Shown: positions 14,210 through 21,920 of the stretch, one piece after another
How the letters are laid out: the number at the start of each line of letters is the position of its first letter
Numbering within the stretch: the first letter of the stretch is position 1
From: SXOA01 sp051004015
Lineage (GTDB): Bacteria > Planctomycetota > Planctomycetia > Pirellulales > Pirellulaceae
Reading direction: 5' to 3'
Length of the DNA: 34,318 nucleotides
Assembly (NCBI GenBank): GCA_051004015.1
Contig: JBPCKT010000110.1
Location: forward strand, 1-34,318
Program-made: the position numbers and the translations under genes
The notes under the pieces: model-generated
The model's database searches: none
What the model saw: the letters and a program-made list of their open reading frames with translations, nothing else
Told to the model about the DNA's origin: nothing

Positions 14210-15604
14210 ATGTCCGCTGCGCCCATCGTCCCACCTTCCGCCGTCCCCAAGTCGCTCAAGCCCAGCGCGGCTGCCGGTTTCTGGTCCGATGCCTGGCGGC
14301 GCTTCCGCCGCAAGCCGCCCGCCATGGCGGCGCTCGTCTATGTGCTGCTCATGTTCGTGGCCGCGTTCGCGGCGCCGCTGATCATCGGCACCAAGCCGAT
14401 TGTCTGCCAATACAAAGGGCGGCTGTATTTTCCCTTCGTCGGCTACTGGCATCCACGGCTGGAGAATTCGATCTTTGCGCGGGACAAATTTCGCATCCCG
14501 TTTTCAAAATCTTTGCGGGAGAAAGACCCCGATGGCTGGGCGATCTATCCGCTGGTCTACCAAGACCCTGTTCGCCGCGTAGGCAAGGAAGAAGTGGACA
14601 CTGTCCGCCCGCCGCGACAGGTTGCATCGGTATCAGTCGCGGAGCAAAAAGGGGAGGCCAGCGAGGTCAAAAAGTCTGCTGCCGCGACTGTTGACGCCAA
14701 GAAGCCGGTCGACAAGAAAGAACCCGTCGAGAAGAAATCTGAACCTCCCCCTTTCGTCGATCCTTTCGCCAGCGACCCTTTCGGAGCCGGCGGCGTTGCC
14801 CCTCGGGAAACCGATCCGACGCTGATGGAGCCCACGACAGATCCCACGCTGCTGGATCCAACCATGATGGAGCCGGGCGAGAAGGCGCCTGGCGTCGATG
14901 ACGGTCCGCCGAATTCCTATCACTGGATGGGCGTGGCCAATGCCACCTCCGTGGACGTCATGGCCACCATGATCCACGGCACCAAGATCGCGCTGCTCAT
15001 CGGCTTTGTCACGACGGGCATCGCGGCTTGCATCGGCATCACGCTCGGAGCCCTCGCCGGCTATCTGGGGGGCTGGGTGGACATCGTCATCAGCCGCATT
15101 ACGGAAGTTTTTATGTGCGTGCCTGTCCTGATCCTGATCATCGCCTTGCTCGCCATCATTGATAAGCCCAGCATCTGGCAGATCATGTTCGTCCTAGGCG
15201 TGACCGGCTGGACCAGCATCTGCCGCCTGACTCGCGGCGAGTTCCTCCGACTGCGAAACAGTGAGTACATTATCGCCGCCCGTGCGATGGGGGCCGGTCT
15301 GCCGAGGATATTGTTCCGCCACATCCTCCCCAATGCACTCGCTCCGATCCTGGTGCCGATCACCTTCGGAATCGCGTCCGCCATCCTTACGGAAAGCGCC
15401 CTTTCGCTGCTTGGCATCGGTTCCCCGCCAGACACGCCGAGTTGGGGCCAGCTTCTTAACCGCGGGCGCGAGAACTTCCAAACGCATTGGTGGCTGGTCT
15501 TCTTTCCCGGCCTGGCCATTTTCCTGACCGTGCTCGCCTACAACCTGATTGGCGAAGGGCTGCAAGAAGCGACCGATCCCCGCCTCCGAGAGGATACAAA
15601 ATAG
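14210..15604 (+). CDS. ABC importer permease, DppC/OppC type, with a large insertion
   Basis: The protein has 464 residues against about 280-310 for normal DppC/OppC. Normal features are the N-terminal helix after WRRFRRKPPAMAALVYVLLM, the EAA loop YIIAARAMGAGLPRILFRH near residues 350-370, and the C-terminal ESALSLLGIGSPPDTPSWG. The extra length is a Lys/Pro/Glu/Asp-rich stretch at roughly residues 127-238, including EPPPFVDPFASDPFGAG and a short repeat DPTLMEP/DPTLLDPTMMEP. It sits between the first helix and the second. Directly after it, the family's H-x-LGTDxxGRDVLSR motif reads HWMGVANATSVDVMATMIHG, so the GTD is lost. The insertion should face the periplasm. The gene lies 6 bases after dppB and 3 bases before the ATPase gene. 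Confidence 0.92.
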   Translation: MSAAPIVPPSAVPKSLKPSAAAGFWSDAWRRFRRKPPAMAALVYVLLMFVAAFAAPLIIGTKPIVCQYKGRLYFPFVGYWHPRLENSIFARDKFRIPFSKSLREKDPDGWAIYPLVYQDPVRRVGKEEVDTVRPPRQVASVSVAEQKGEASEVKKSAAATVDAKKPVDKKEPVEKKSEPPPFVDPFASDPFGAGGVAPRETDPTLMEPTTDPTLLDPTMMEPGEKAPGVDDGPPNSYHWMGVANATSVDVMATMIHGTKIALLIGFVTTGIAACIGITLGALAGYLGGWVDIVISRITEVFMCVPVLILIIALLAIIDKPSIWQIMFVLGVTGWTSICRLTRGEFLRLRNSEYIIAARAMGAGLPRILFRHILPNALAPILVPITFGIASAILTESALSLLGIGSPPDTPSWGQLLNRGRENFQTHWWLVFFPGLAIFLTVLAYNLIGEGLQEATDPRLREDTK

Positions 15605-15607
15605 CCC

Positions 15608-17470
15608 ATGCCGGCCCTGCTGGAAATCGACGACTTGGCGACGTACTTCTACACCGAAACCGGCGTGGTGAAGGCGGTCGATCATATCTCGCTCAAGATC
15701 GAGGAAGGGAAGACGCTCGGCATCGTTGGCGAATCGGGCTCCGGAAAGTCGGTCACTTCGTTCTCCGTCATGAAGCTGCTGGCCGGCGCGGGAAAAATCG
15801 TTAGCGGCAAAATCTCCCTCCTGGGCAAAGACATGGTCCGCCTGCCCGAGCCGGAGATGCGGGAGATTCGCGGCAAAGAGATCAGCATGATCTTTCAGGA
15901 GCCGATGACGTCGCTCAATCCGGTGTTCACGGTGGGCTATCAGGTAATGGAGGCGATTCTGCTGCACCAGAAGGTGAGCAAAGCGGAGGCTCGGAAGAAG
16001 GTGATCGAACTGTTCCGTGAAGTCGGCATTCCTGATCCAGAGGGGCGGATCGATTCGTACCCGCATCAGATGTCCGGCGGCCAGAAGCAGCGGGTGATGA
16101 TTGCGATGGCCCTTTCCTGCAATCCCCGCCTGCTCATCGCCGACGAGCCGACGACCGCCCTGGACGTGACGATTCAGGCCCAGATTCTCGATATCCTCCG
16201 CAAGCTGCGGGACGAGCGGGGCATGAGTGTACTGTTCATCACGCACGACCTCGGGGTCATCGCCGAGATCGCCGACGACGTGGCGGTCATGTTCCAGGGG
16301 AAGGTGGTCGAATACGGCAAGGTGCTCGACATCTTCGAGAACCCTAAGCACCCGTACACCAAAGGGCTCCTCGCCTGCAAGCCGCGGCTGGAGACCAGGT
16401 ACAAAATCCTGCCGACCGTGGCCGACTACATGGAGACAAAGGAGGTCGAAGGCGAAATCAAGGTCATTGAAAAGAAGGTCACGTCTGAGCGGTTACAGGA
16501 ACTCGAAACCAAGGGGCGGGGGCGGCTGCTTCATCCGCTTTCCAAGCTCCAAGAAATGGGGCATCCGTGGGAGGAAGGGCAGCACGCGATAGACACAAAA
16601 ACAGTGAAGGAAGAGGACCAGCCGCTGCTTTCGGTCAAAGACTTGAAGGTGTACTTCCCCATCCGTAAAGGGATTTTTTTACGGACCGTCGGCCACGTAA
16701 AGGCGGTGGACGGAATCAGCTTTGAAATCTACCGCGGGCAAACACTTGGCCTCGTCGGCGAATCCGGCTGCGGAAAGACCACGGCGGGACGGGCCATCCT
16801 CCGGCTCCTCGAGCCCGACGCTGGCCGCGTCGACTACGGAGGCATCAACCTGGCCGAGCTCGGCAGTGGCGACATGCGCCGCATCCGCCGCAAGCTGCAA
16901 ATCATCTTCCAGGACCCTTACGGCAGCATGAATCCGCGGATGACCATCGAGTCCTCCCTCACCGAGCCGATGTACATCCACAAGCTGGGCAAGAGTGGCC
17001 AGGACCGCCGCGACAAAGCGGTCGCCCTGCTGGAGGAGGTCGGCATGAAGCCCGAACACCTCCGCCGCTATCCGCACGAATTCTCCGGCGGCCAGCGGCA
17101 GCGGATCTGCATCGCCCGGGCCCTCGCCGTGGAGCCGGAATTCATCGTCTGCGACGAATCGGTCTCCGCCCTCGACGTCTCCGTGCAGGCCCAGGTCCTT
17201 AACCTGCTCAAGCGTCTGCAAGAGAAACGGGGCCTAACCTACATCTTCATCAGCCACGACCTGTCCGTCGTTAAATTCATGTCCGACATGATGGCCGTGA
17301 TGAATGCGGGAAAAATCGTCGAGTTCGGCCCCAGCGAGAACATCTACGCCCATCCCAAGGAGGACTACACGCGCCGCCTCATCGACGCGACGCCCAAGGA
17401 CAGCATCGAAAACATCAAGCGACGGCAGAAGCACCGGGAAGAGGCGCTGGCCAGGCGGACGGGAAAGTAG
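15608..17470 (+). CDS. ABC importer ATPase with two nucleotide-binding domains (DppD-DppF fusion)
   Basis: The protein has 620 residues with two complete ATP-binding cassettes. Domain 1: Walker A GESGSGKS near residue 41, signature MSGGQKQR near 155, Walker B LLIADEPTTALD near 177 and H-loop ITHDLG, followed by the oligopeptide-type HPYTKGLLACKP tail. Domain 2: Walker A GESGCGKTT near 386, signature FSGGQRQR near 495, Walker B FIVCDESVSALD near 512 and ISHDLS. A linker of about 80 charged residues joins them. It powers import by the permease pair. In Walker B of domain 2, DE is followed by S where P is usual. Two-cassette versions of DppD/F exist in other bacteria. It ends 2 bases from the stop of the convergent gene. 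Confidence 0.95.
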   Translation: MPALLEIDDLATYFYTETGVVKAVDHISLKIEEGKTLGIVGESGSGKSVTSFSVMKLLAGAGKIVSGKISLLGKDMVRLPEPEMREIRGKEISMIFQEPMTSLNPVFTVGYQVMEAILLHQKVSKAEARKKVIELFREVGIPDPEGRIDSYPHQMSGGQKQRVMIAMALSCNPRLLIADEPTTALDVTIQAQILDILRKLRDERGMSVLFITHDLGVIAEIADDVAVMFQGKVVEYGKVLDIFENPKHPYTKGLLACKPRLETRYKILPTVADYMETKEVEGEIKVIEKKVTSERLQELETKGRGRLLHPLSKLQEMGHPWEEGQHAIDTKTVKEEDQPLLSVKDLKVYFPIRKGIFLRTVGHVKAVDGISFEIYRGQTLGLVGESGCGKTTAGRAILRLLEPDAGRVDYGGINLAELGSGDMRRIRRKLQIIFQDPYGSMNPRMTIESSLTEPMYIHKLGKSGQDRRDKAVALLEEVGMKPEHLRRYPHEFSGGQRQRICIARALAVEPEFIVCDESVSALDVSVQAQVLNLLKRLQEKRGLTYIFISHDLSVVKFMSDMMAVMNAGKIVEFGPSENIYAHPKEDYTRRLIDATPKDSIENIKRRQKHREEALARRTGK

Positions 17471-17472
17471 GC

Positions 17473-18279
17473 CTACACCGGGTCCATCGCCGCAATCTCG
17501 TCCAGCATCTCCTGAGCGTCATCGGTCATTTGGCTGATGCGGGCGAGCCAGGCGGACTCACCGGTGGGCTGATCGCAGTCATCGCCAAAGAGTGCGAGCA
17601 GACTGCGGCCGATGGTCTCATTGAGGTCCGCATTGGGACTGGCCAGAGTCAAGTGCGAAAGGAGCGAGCCGCGGAACGATGCGAAGAGAAGCTCGCAAGC
17701 TAGTTGCTGCTCATCGAAGGAGCCGCCGGAGCGCAGATCGTCGGCGAAATCGGCGGCGCGGTTCGGCTCGAAGGCGAAGTCATGAATGCTCGTGACGGGA
17801 GCTAAGTGAGCCAGCAGCAGGTCGGTCCAGCGCTCAATCCGGCGTCGCAGGTCGTTAAGCTGCTTGGCGGCGGGAACTCCCTGCCGCTCCCCAGTGAGCA
17901 ACAGTTGCAGCACCTTGCCGCGGACTTCCAGATGAGTTGTGAAGACGCTGCGAGCCACCGGCTCCAGCTCCGCTTCTTTCCGGCACGCGTCGTGGGCTGC
18001 TGCAGAAGCGGCGGCAATGCGGCTGACCAGCTCGGCCGCGAGGATTTCCTGAAAGAGCGGTTCGAAGCGAGCCCAGGCTTCGCGGGAGGTGATTTGCCCT
18101 CGCAAAATCTGTTCCCCTTGGCGGCGGATGGCGCGGGTCCAGCGGTCGGCGCGGCAGCGGGCCGCTGACCAGTAGGTCTGGATCGAGCGACCCTTGGGGT
18201 CATGCGCGGATTGTGCGTCGGTGGACGAGGCGGAGACCGCGATGCGGGCGGCAAGCTCGACAAGATCGCGGACGTGCAT
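17473..18279 (-). CDS. helical protein of unknown function
   Basis: The protein has 268 residues from ATG 18279 (MHVRDLVELAARIAVSA). The reading frame stays open 47 codons upstream, but that part is Arg/Pro/Ser-rich and unlike coding sequence. No signal peptide or membrane segment is visible. The composition is Ala/Leu/Glu/Arg-rich and almost wholly alpha-helical, with no motif I recognise. The most distinctive stretches are RGQITSREAWARFEPLFQEI and GRSLLALFGDDCDQPTGESAW. It may be a cytoplasmic adaptor or regulatory protein. It is convergent with the ABC ATPase gene: the two stops fall within the palindrome GTAGGCCTAC. It is divergent from the phosphoesterase gene. Confidence 0.72.
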   Translation of the reverse strand: MHVRDLVELAARIAVSASSTDAQSAHDPKGRSIQTYWSAARCRADRWTRAIRRQGEQILRGQITSREAWARFEPLFQEILAAELVSRIAAASAAAHDACRKEAELEPVARSVFTTHLEVRGKVLQLLLTGERQGVPAAKQLNDLRRRIERWTDLLLAHLAPVTSIHDFAFEPNRAADFADDLRSGGSFDEQQLACELLFASFRGSLLSHLTLASPNADLNETIGRSLLALFGDDCDQPTGESAWLARISQMTDDAQEMLDEIAAMDPV

Positions 18280-18535
18280 CGCGGCGGAGAAATAAGAGTA
18301 AGAGGAGGAACACACCCTTTTGCGGCGACGCCCCAGAACCCGAGGGGACAGAGGCTCTGGGGCGGGCCGCGGTAGGTGAGGCAGAGTAAAGCATCCAGCG
18401 TACCGAGAGTCGTCTCTCACCCCCCGTCAGCGGCAGAAAAGGACGGCGCGTGCGGGTTGCACCGGCGGCGCAGCCTCCCAATCAGCAGCTCCTTGATCCT
18501 TCAGAAGAAAATGATGCCGCCGCGCGGCAGTCCGC

Positions 18536-18557
18536 GCAGTGCGCCGCGCTGCTTTTT
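18536..18557 (+). terminator. hairpin plus T5, upstream of the phosphoesterase
   Basis: GCAGTGC and GCGCTGC form a 7-bp stem (one wobble pair) with loop GCC and are followed by TTTTT. This is the shape of an intrinsic terminator, but it lies 46 bases before the ATG at 18604. It could end stray transcription from upstream, or act as an attenuator if the promoter is further left. Confidence 0.35.
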
Positions 18558-18573
18558 CGCCACGACTTTCCGG

Positions 18574-18579
18574 TATCAT
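18574..18579 (+). promoter_or_regulatory. possible -10 box for the phosphoesterase
   Basis: TATCAT matches TATAAT at 5 of 6 positions and lies 24 bases before the ATG. No good -35 box is at the right distance. A start near 18586 would place the AAGGAG ribosome binding site close to the 5' end of the mRNA. Confidence 0.25.
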
Positions 18580-18603
18580 GAAAACCCTAAGGAGTATTCT
18601 GCC

Positions 18604-19086
18604 ATGCGGCTGGGGGTTGTCAGCGATACGCACGGACATGTGGAGAACACCCGCGCGGCGGTGCGGATGCTGGAAGGCCTGGAGGTGGCCGAAGTCCTGC
18701 ACTGCGGCGACATCGGTTCGACGGCAATCCCGCGGCTCTTTGCCCCCTGGCCCACGCATTTTGTGTTCGGCAATTGTGACCCCGACGAAGGGCCGCTTAG
18801 CATGGCCATCGGCGGCGCGGGCTTGCTCTGTCACAACCGCTTCGGTGACATCACCCTGGCCGGTCGGCGGATTGCCCTGATCCACAGCGACAACGCCCGC
18901 CTCTTCCGTCAGACCGTCATGAGCGGCAGCTACGACCTGGTCTGCTACGGCCATACGCACGAGGCCGAGCAGCATCGCGAAGGGAAAACGTTGGTCCTCA
19001 ATCCCGGCGCTCTCTACCGGGCGACTCCGCACTCCATTGCCATTGTCGAATTGGAAACCATGGAGGCGACGATCATTCCGCTGTGA
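18604..19086 (+). CDS. YfcE/MJ0936-type metallophosphoesterase
   Basis: The protein has 160 residues, the usual length for this family. The metal ligands of the calcineurin-like fold are all present: SDTHG (Asp8, His10), CGDIG (Asp36), GNCD (Asn57), IHS (His94) and GHTH (His117, His119). Family members hydrolyse phosphodiesters with Mn2+ or Ni2+; the natural substrate is uncertain. The protein should be cytoplasmic. The start was placed at ATG 18604 because AAGGAG lies about 10 bases upstream and MRLGVVSDTHG is the family's normal N-terminus, although the frame is open further left. Its stop lies 3 bases from the stop of the convergent YXWGXW gene. Confidence 0.93.
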   Translation: MRLGVVSDTHGHVENTRAAVRMLEGLEVAEVLHCGDIGSTAIPRLFAPWPTHFVFGNCDPDEGPLSMAIGGAGLLCHNRFGDITLAGRRIALIHSDNARLFRQTVMSGSYDLVCYGHTHEAEQHREGKTLVLNPGALYRATPHSIAIVELETMEATIIPL

Positions 19087-19089
19087 GGA

Positions 19090-21402
19090 CTACTCCGGCT
19101 TGTTGCGGCCTCCGCGGGGCTTGTTTTCCCCGCCCCCGCGAGACTCATTCCGCGGCGCTTGCGGCCGCGGCGCTTCCACCCGCGGGGCGGCCGGCTGAGT
19201 CCGAGGCTGATGTTCCACACGCGGCTGCGGCTGAACTCGTGGCTGGGGTTGAGGCTGAACCCGCGGTTGATGGTCTACGCGCGGCTGCGGTTGAATTCGT
19301 GGCTGGGGTTGAATTCGTGGCTGGGGTTGAGGCTGAACCCGCGGTTGATGGTCCACACGCGGCTGCGGCTGAACTCGTGGCTGGGGTTGAGGGCGGGGGC
19401 TCGAATCCATTCTGGCGGTCGGCCGGGGAATGTCGAGCTTGATCTGCGGCCGCTCGCGGCGCTCGACGCGCGGGGCAGGCGTCGGTAACTGCGGGGCGGC
19501 CGGCTGCGGCCGGTTCGGCCGCGGACTTTCAGTTCTGGCCCGCGGGATTTCCACCTTCGGCTGCGGAACTTCCACCCGCGGTTGCGGGCGAGGAATTTCG
19601 AGGCGCGGCTTGGGCTGCGGGATGTCCACTTTCGGCTGCGGGATTTGAACGCGCGGCTGGTTGCGCGGATTCTCTAGTCGCGACTTGGGCTGTGGCGATT
19701 CGACCTTGGGCTGCGGCCGACCAGTCTTGGGAAGCTCTGTCTTGGGAAGCTCTGTCTTGGGAAGCTCCGTTGGCACCACCACCTTCGGCTGCGGGATGAC
19801 GCCGGTCGTCTCCGGACGGGGCATGGGCGCTCGCCCCTTGACTCCCCGCTTTTCGATCACGTCTCGCTCCGCCCACGGCGGCGTGAGCGTTGCTCCCGAG
19901 GCCTTTGGCCCAGAGAGCTTGGGCGGCGCGAGCTTCTCTTTCGCTTTGACGGCGTCGGGAACCTGCGTCGTGGCCGGCAGCTTGAGCCGGACCTGCTCGT
20001 TGATGCGAGCGTGCTCACCGCGCTGGCCATCACCAGATTTGTTGCCGAGCTTGTCGCCTTCGCGCTGGGTGCCATTGCGACCGTTGAACCCAGGTTGATT
20101 GCCGTCCCGCTTCTCAAGGTCCCGCTTCGCCAAATCCGGCGACAGGCCCTCTGACTTCTCGACAGAAATCCGGTGCTGCCGGATTTCGCGGCTCTCCTTG
20201 GTCCGATCGATGGCCTGCTTCCGCATGTTGTCGTCGAGGCGAGCAAATTTCACCGGCAGGTCCTCACGCCGATTAGCATCCTGCAGGTTCACGGCCAGGA
20301 TATTCTGCTTGATGTTGGTGATGTTGGTATTGTTGATGTTCGTATTATTGATGTTGGTGTTGTTCACAATCCGGACCTGTTCGTTCCATGTCCGGGGCGG
20401 ACGGTGGGAATCATTACGGGCGTAGTGATTGTGCCAACCGTCCAGCCGGTTGATGTAATTGATTCCGCTACGGCGATAGTGGCATTGCAACTGGGTGAGC
20501 ACGGGGTCATAGCAGTTGCGATACGGACGATATTGGCACCAGGGAGTGACTCCCCAGTTGTCCCAGTTCGAGCCGTAGTAGTTGCCGAAGTAGAAATGCC
20601 CGTAGTTCGGCCGCACCCACAGGTGCAAAAACAGGTTGGGCGTGTCCAGGGCGCACCAGGGGCGATAAACATAGTTGGGCTGCAGGTAAATCGGCTGCTG
20701 AAAGTAGACCGGGGCGAACAAGCAGCCGCGGCTCGTCAGGCGATAGTCCCAGCGACCGGGCAGATACACGCAGCCAGCGGGAGTCCACGAGTAACGGGGA
20801 GAGCACCAGACCCAGTTTTCCTGATACGGAGCCCAGTAGCCGGGCTGCCAGCGATAGCCGGTGTCATAGTAATTCCACGAGCCGGTCGCCCAGAAGTAAT
20901 CGTCTCCGGGGGAAGGGCTGCTTGGGCCTGTTTCAAGCGAAGCGGGAGGCGGAGCGTAGTAGCGGAGCTCTTCGGTCTCGGTCGAAACCCAGAAGCCGCT
21001 CACCCACCGCCACCCGTCGGGCACTTCATTCCAATAGCCGGCGACCCAGCGCATGCCGGGGGGCGGCACGCGCCACACGCCACTCTGCCAGAAAAAGTCA
21101 TCGCGCTCGTCGTCCCATGCCCAGTAGCCGCTGATCCAAATTGCCGCTTCGTCCTCGGGCTTGAATTCCGGCGGCACTTCCTCAATCGCCTCGGGGGGAC
21201 GCTTGCTCACCATCAGTCCCGGCTTGGGGTCGGTCACGACCTCCGCGAAGGCTTCATGCACCACGCCGCGAGTAAGGACTTCCACCCCCTCCGTCTCCGG
21301 GGCGGGAGCGATGTCCTGAGCTGCGAGATTAGAGATCGAGAGTGAGAATATCGCTGCCGCGGAGGCAACGCGAAAGGCGAGGGAACGAATGCGAGGGGTC
21401 AT
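19090..21402 (-). CDS. secreted YXWGXW-repeat protein with Pro/Gln/Arg repeat tail
   Basis: The protein has 770 residues. A signal peptide (to about residue 29, LAAQ) follows an ATG with AGGGAG 7 bases upstream. Residues ~85-230 contain at least six WxxGxW repeats (WISGYW, WQSGVW, WVAGYW, WVSGFW, WATGSW, WQPGYW), as in Pfam YXWGXW. A Tyr/Asn/Trp-rich segment follows, then the short repeat NNTNI about four times near residue 350. The last 200 residues are almost entirely PQPRV, QPQPRVDHQ and IPQPKVEIP-type repeats, then a basic RGGG-rich end. Such proteins are surface or envelope proteins in planctomycetes, with no known enzyme activity. The repetitive tail could be an unfolded, basic polymer-binding arm. 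Confidence 0.9.
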   Translation of the reverse strand: MTPRIRSLAFRVASAAAIFSLSISNLAAQDIAPAPETEGVEVLTRGVVHEAFAEVVTDPKPGLMVSKRPPEAIEEVPPEFKPEDEAAIWISGYWAWDDERDDFFWQSGVWRVPPPGMRWVAGYWNEVPDGWRWVSGFWVSTETEELRYYAPPPASLETGPSSPSPGDDYFWATGSWNYYDTGYRWQPGYWAPYQENWVWCSPRYSWTPAGCVYLPGRWDYRLTSRGCLFAPVYFQQPIYLQPNYVYRPWCALDTPNLFLHLWVRPNYGHFYFGNYYGSNWDNWGVTPWCQYRPYRNCYDPVLTQLQCHYRRSGINYINRLDGWHNHYARNDSHRPPRTWNEQVRIVNNTNINNTNINNTNITNIKQNILAVNLQDANRREDLPVKFARLDDNMRKQAIDRTKESREIRQHRISVEKSEGLSPDLAKRDLEKRDGNQPGFNGRNGTQREGDKLGNKSGDGQRGEHARINEQVRLKLPATTQVPDAVKAKEKLAPPKLSGPKASGATLTPPWAERDVIEKRGVKGRAPMPRPETTGVIPQPKVVVPTELPKTELPKTELPKTGRPQPKVESPQPKSRLENPRNQPRVQIPQPKVDIPQPKPRLEIPRPQPRVEVPQPKVEIPRARTESPRPNRPQPAAPQLPTPAPRVERRERPQIKLDIPRPTARMDSSPRPQPQPRVQPQPRVDHQPRVQPQPQPRIQPQPRIQPQPRVDHQPRVQPQPQPRVQPQPRVEHQPRTQPAAPRVEAPRPQAPRNESRGGGENKPRGGRNKPE
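19204..19400. repeat. tandem coding repeats in the tail of the YXWGXW gene
   Basis: Units encoding QPQPRVDHQPRV-type motifs recur, with near-identical 50-60 base blocks beginning at about 19211 and 19351 and a shorter degenerate block between them. Identity at the DNA level, and not just the protein level, suggests recent slippage or unequal recombination. Confidence 0.7.
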
Positions 21403-21560
21403 GGTTTTCTCCCTGGGGGGACGCCATCATTTGGCGGGAAGGAAAACTGGTCTGTCCGCGTCAAGTGGCGGACACGGCATTACATCATTGCAATCGTGGG
21501 ACCGCTGGTAGTGCTGTGGATTAGATAAGCTGCGAAACGAAGGTCGTGTTGATGTGCTGA

Positions 21561-21578
21561 GTTATCCCTAAAGATAAC
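21561..21578. promoter_or_regulatory. GTTATC/GATAAC inverted repeat
   Basis: Two perfect 6-base arms flank CCTAAA in the AT-richest part of the divergent intergenic region. The size and spacing fit a dimeric repressor or activator site. No protein can be assigned. Confidence 0.3.
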
Positions 21579-21717
21579 GATGCCAACAGGTTATGTCGAT
21601 TTATCGCGGCGATTCTTAACTTTCGAGTGATAGCGGTGCTCCACCAGCAAACGGCACCTCCCTGAAGAATTCCGTTATCAAGTTGATGACAGCAGCATCA
21701 CCGACGCGACTCTGCTG

Positions 21718-21825
21718 ACACCAGTCTGAAGCGCAAGCGAAGGACAGAGTGGCTAACAGGTTTGCGCGATATTACAAGCGGGGGAGTCAGCATCGCTTTC
21801 CTTCGCTTGCGCTTCAGGCTGGTGT
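21718..21825. repeat. 27-bp inverted repeat, dispersed-repeat style
   Basis: The arms 21718-21744 and 21799-21825 are complementary at 26 of 27 positions around a 54-base centre. Each carries GAAGCGCAAGCGAAGG or its complement. From memory, sequences of this kind recur in planctomycete intergenic DNA. The element ends 95 bases before the Wzz-like start codon and would form a large stem in its 5' leader if transcribed. Confidence 0.75.
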
Positions 21826-21920
21826 TAAGCCCGGTCGATAGCAGAAGGGAGGCGACAGGATGCCGCTTCACGCTGCGCGGAACCAAATGGCCGCACAGGA
21901 CCTTCGGCAGGGATGCGCTC

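Larger units (their letters stand above)
18280..18603. other. 324-bp divergent intergenic region
   Basis: The region separates the start codons of the unknown helical protein (minus) and the phosphoesterase (plus), so it should hold both promoters. A hairpin with a T-run (18536-18557) and a TATCAT box (18574-18579) are the only signals noted. No gene was accepted. Confidence 0.5.
21403..21920. other. 518-bp divergent intergenic region
   Basis: It separates the start codons of the YXWGXW gene (minus) and the Wzz-like gene (plus). It contains an AT-richer stretch at about 21520-21660 with the palindrome GTTATC-CCTAAA-GATAAC (21561-21578), a candidate operator, and a long inverted repeat at 21718-21825. 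No gene was accepted; the reading frame that opens at 21762 is treated as a false extension of the 21921 gene. Confidence 0.5.

Noticed and set aside
18376..18603. In-frame extension upstream of the phosphoesterase
   Set aside because: The family starts at MRLGVVSDTHG, and AAGGAG decides ATG 18604. The upstream part is Arg/Ser/Pro-rich and contains a terminator-like hairpin.
19204..19400. CRISPR-like array
   Set aside because: The repeats are in frame and encode PQPRV-type protein repeats; there are no unique spacers of constant length.
20173..21345. Plus-strand reading frame of 390 codons opposite the YXWGXW gene
   Set aside because: The minus strand encodes clear WxxGxW repeats and a signal peptide; the plus-strand product is Val/Ile/Gly/Arg-rich without motifs.
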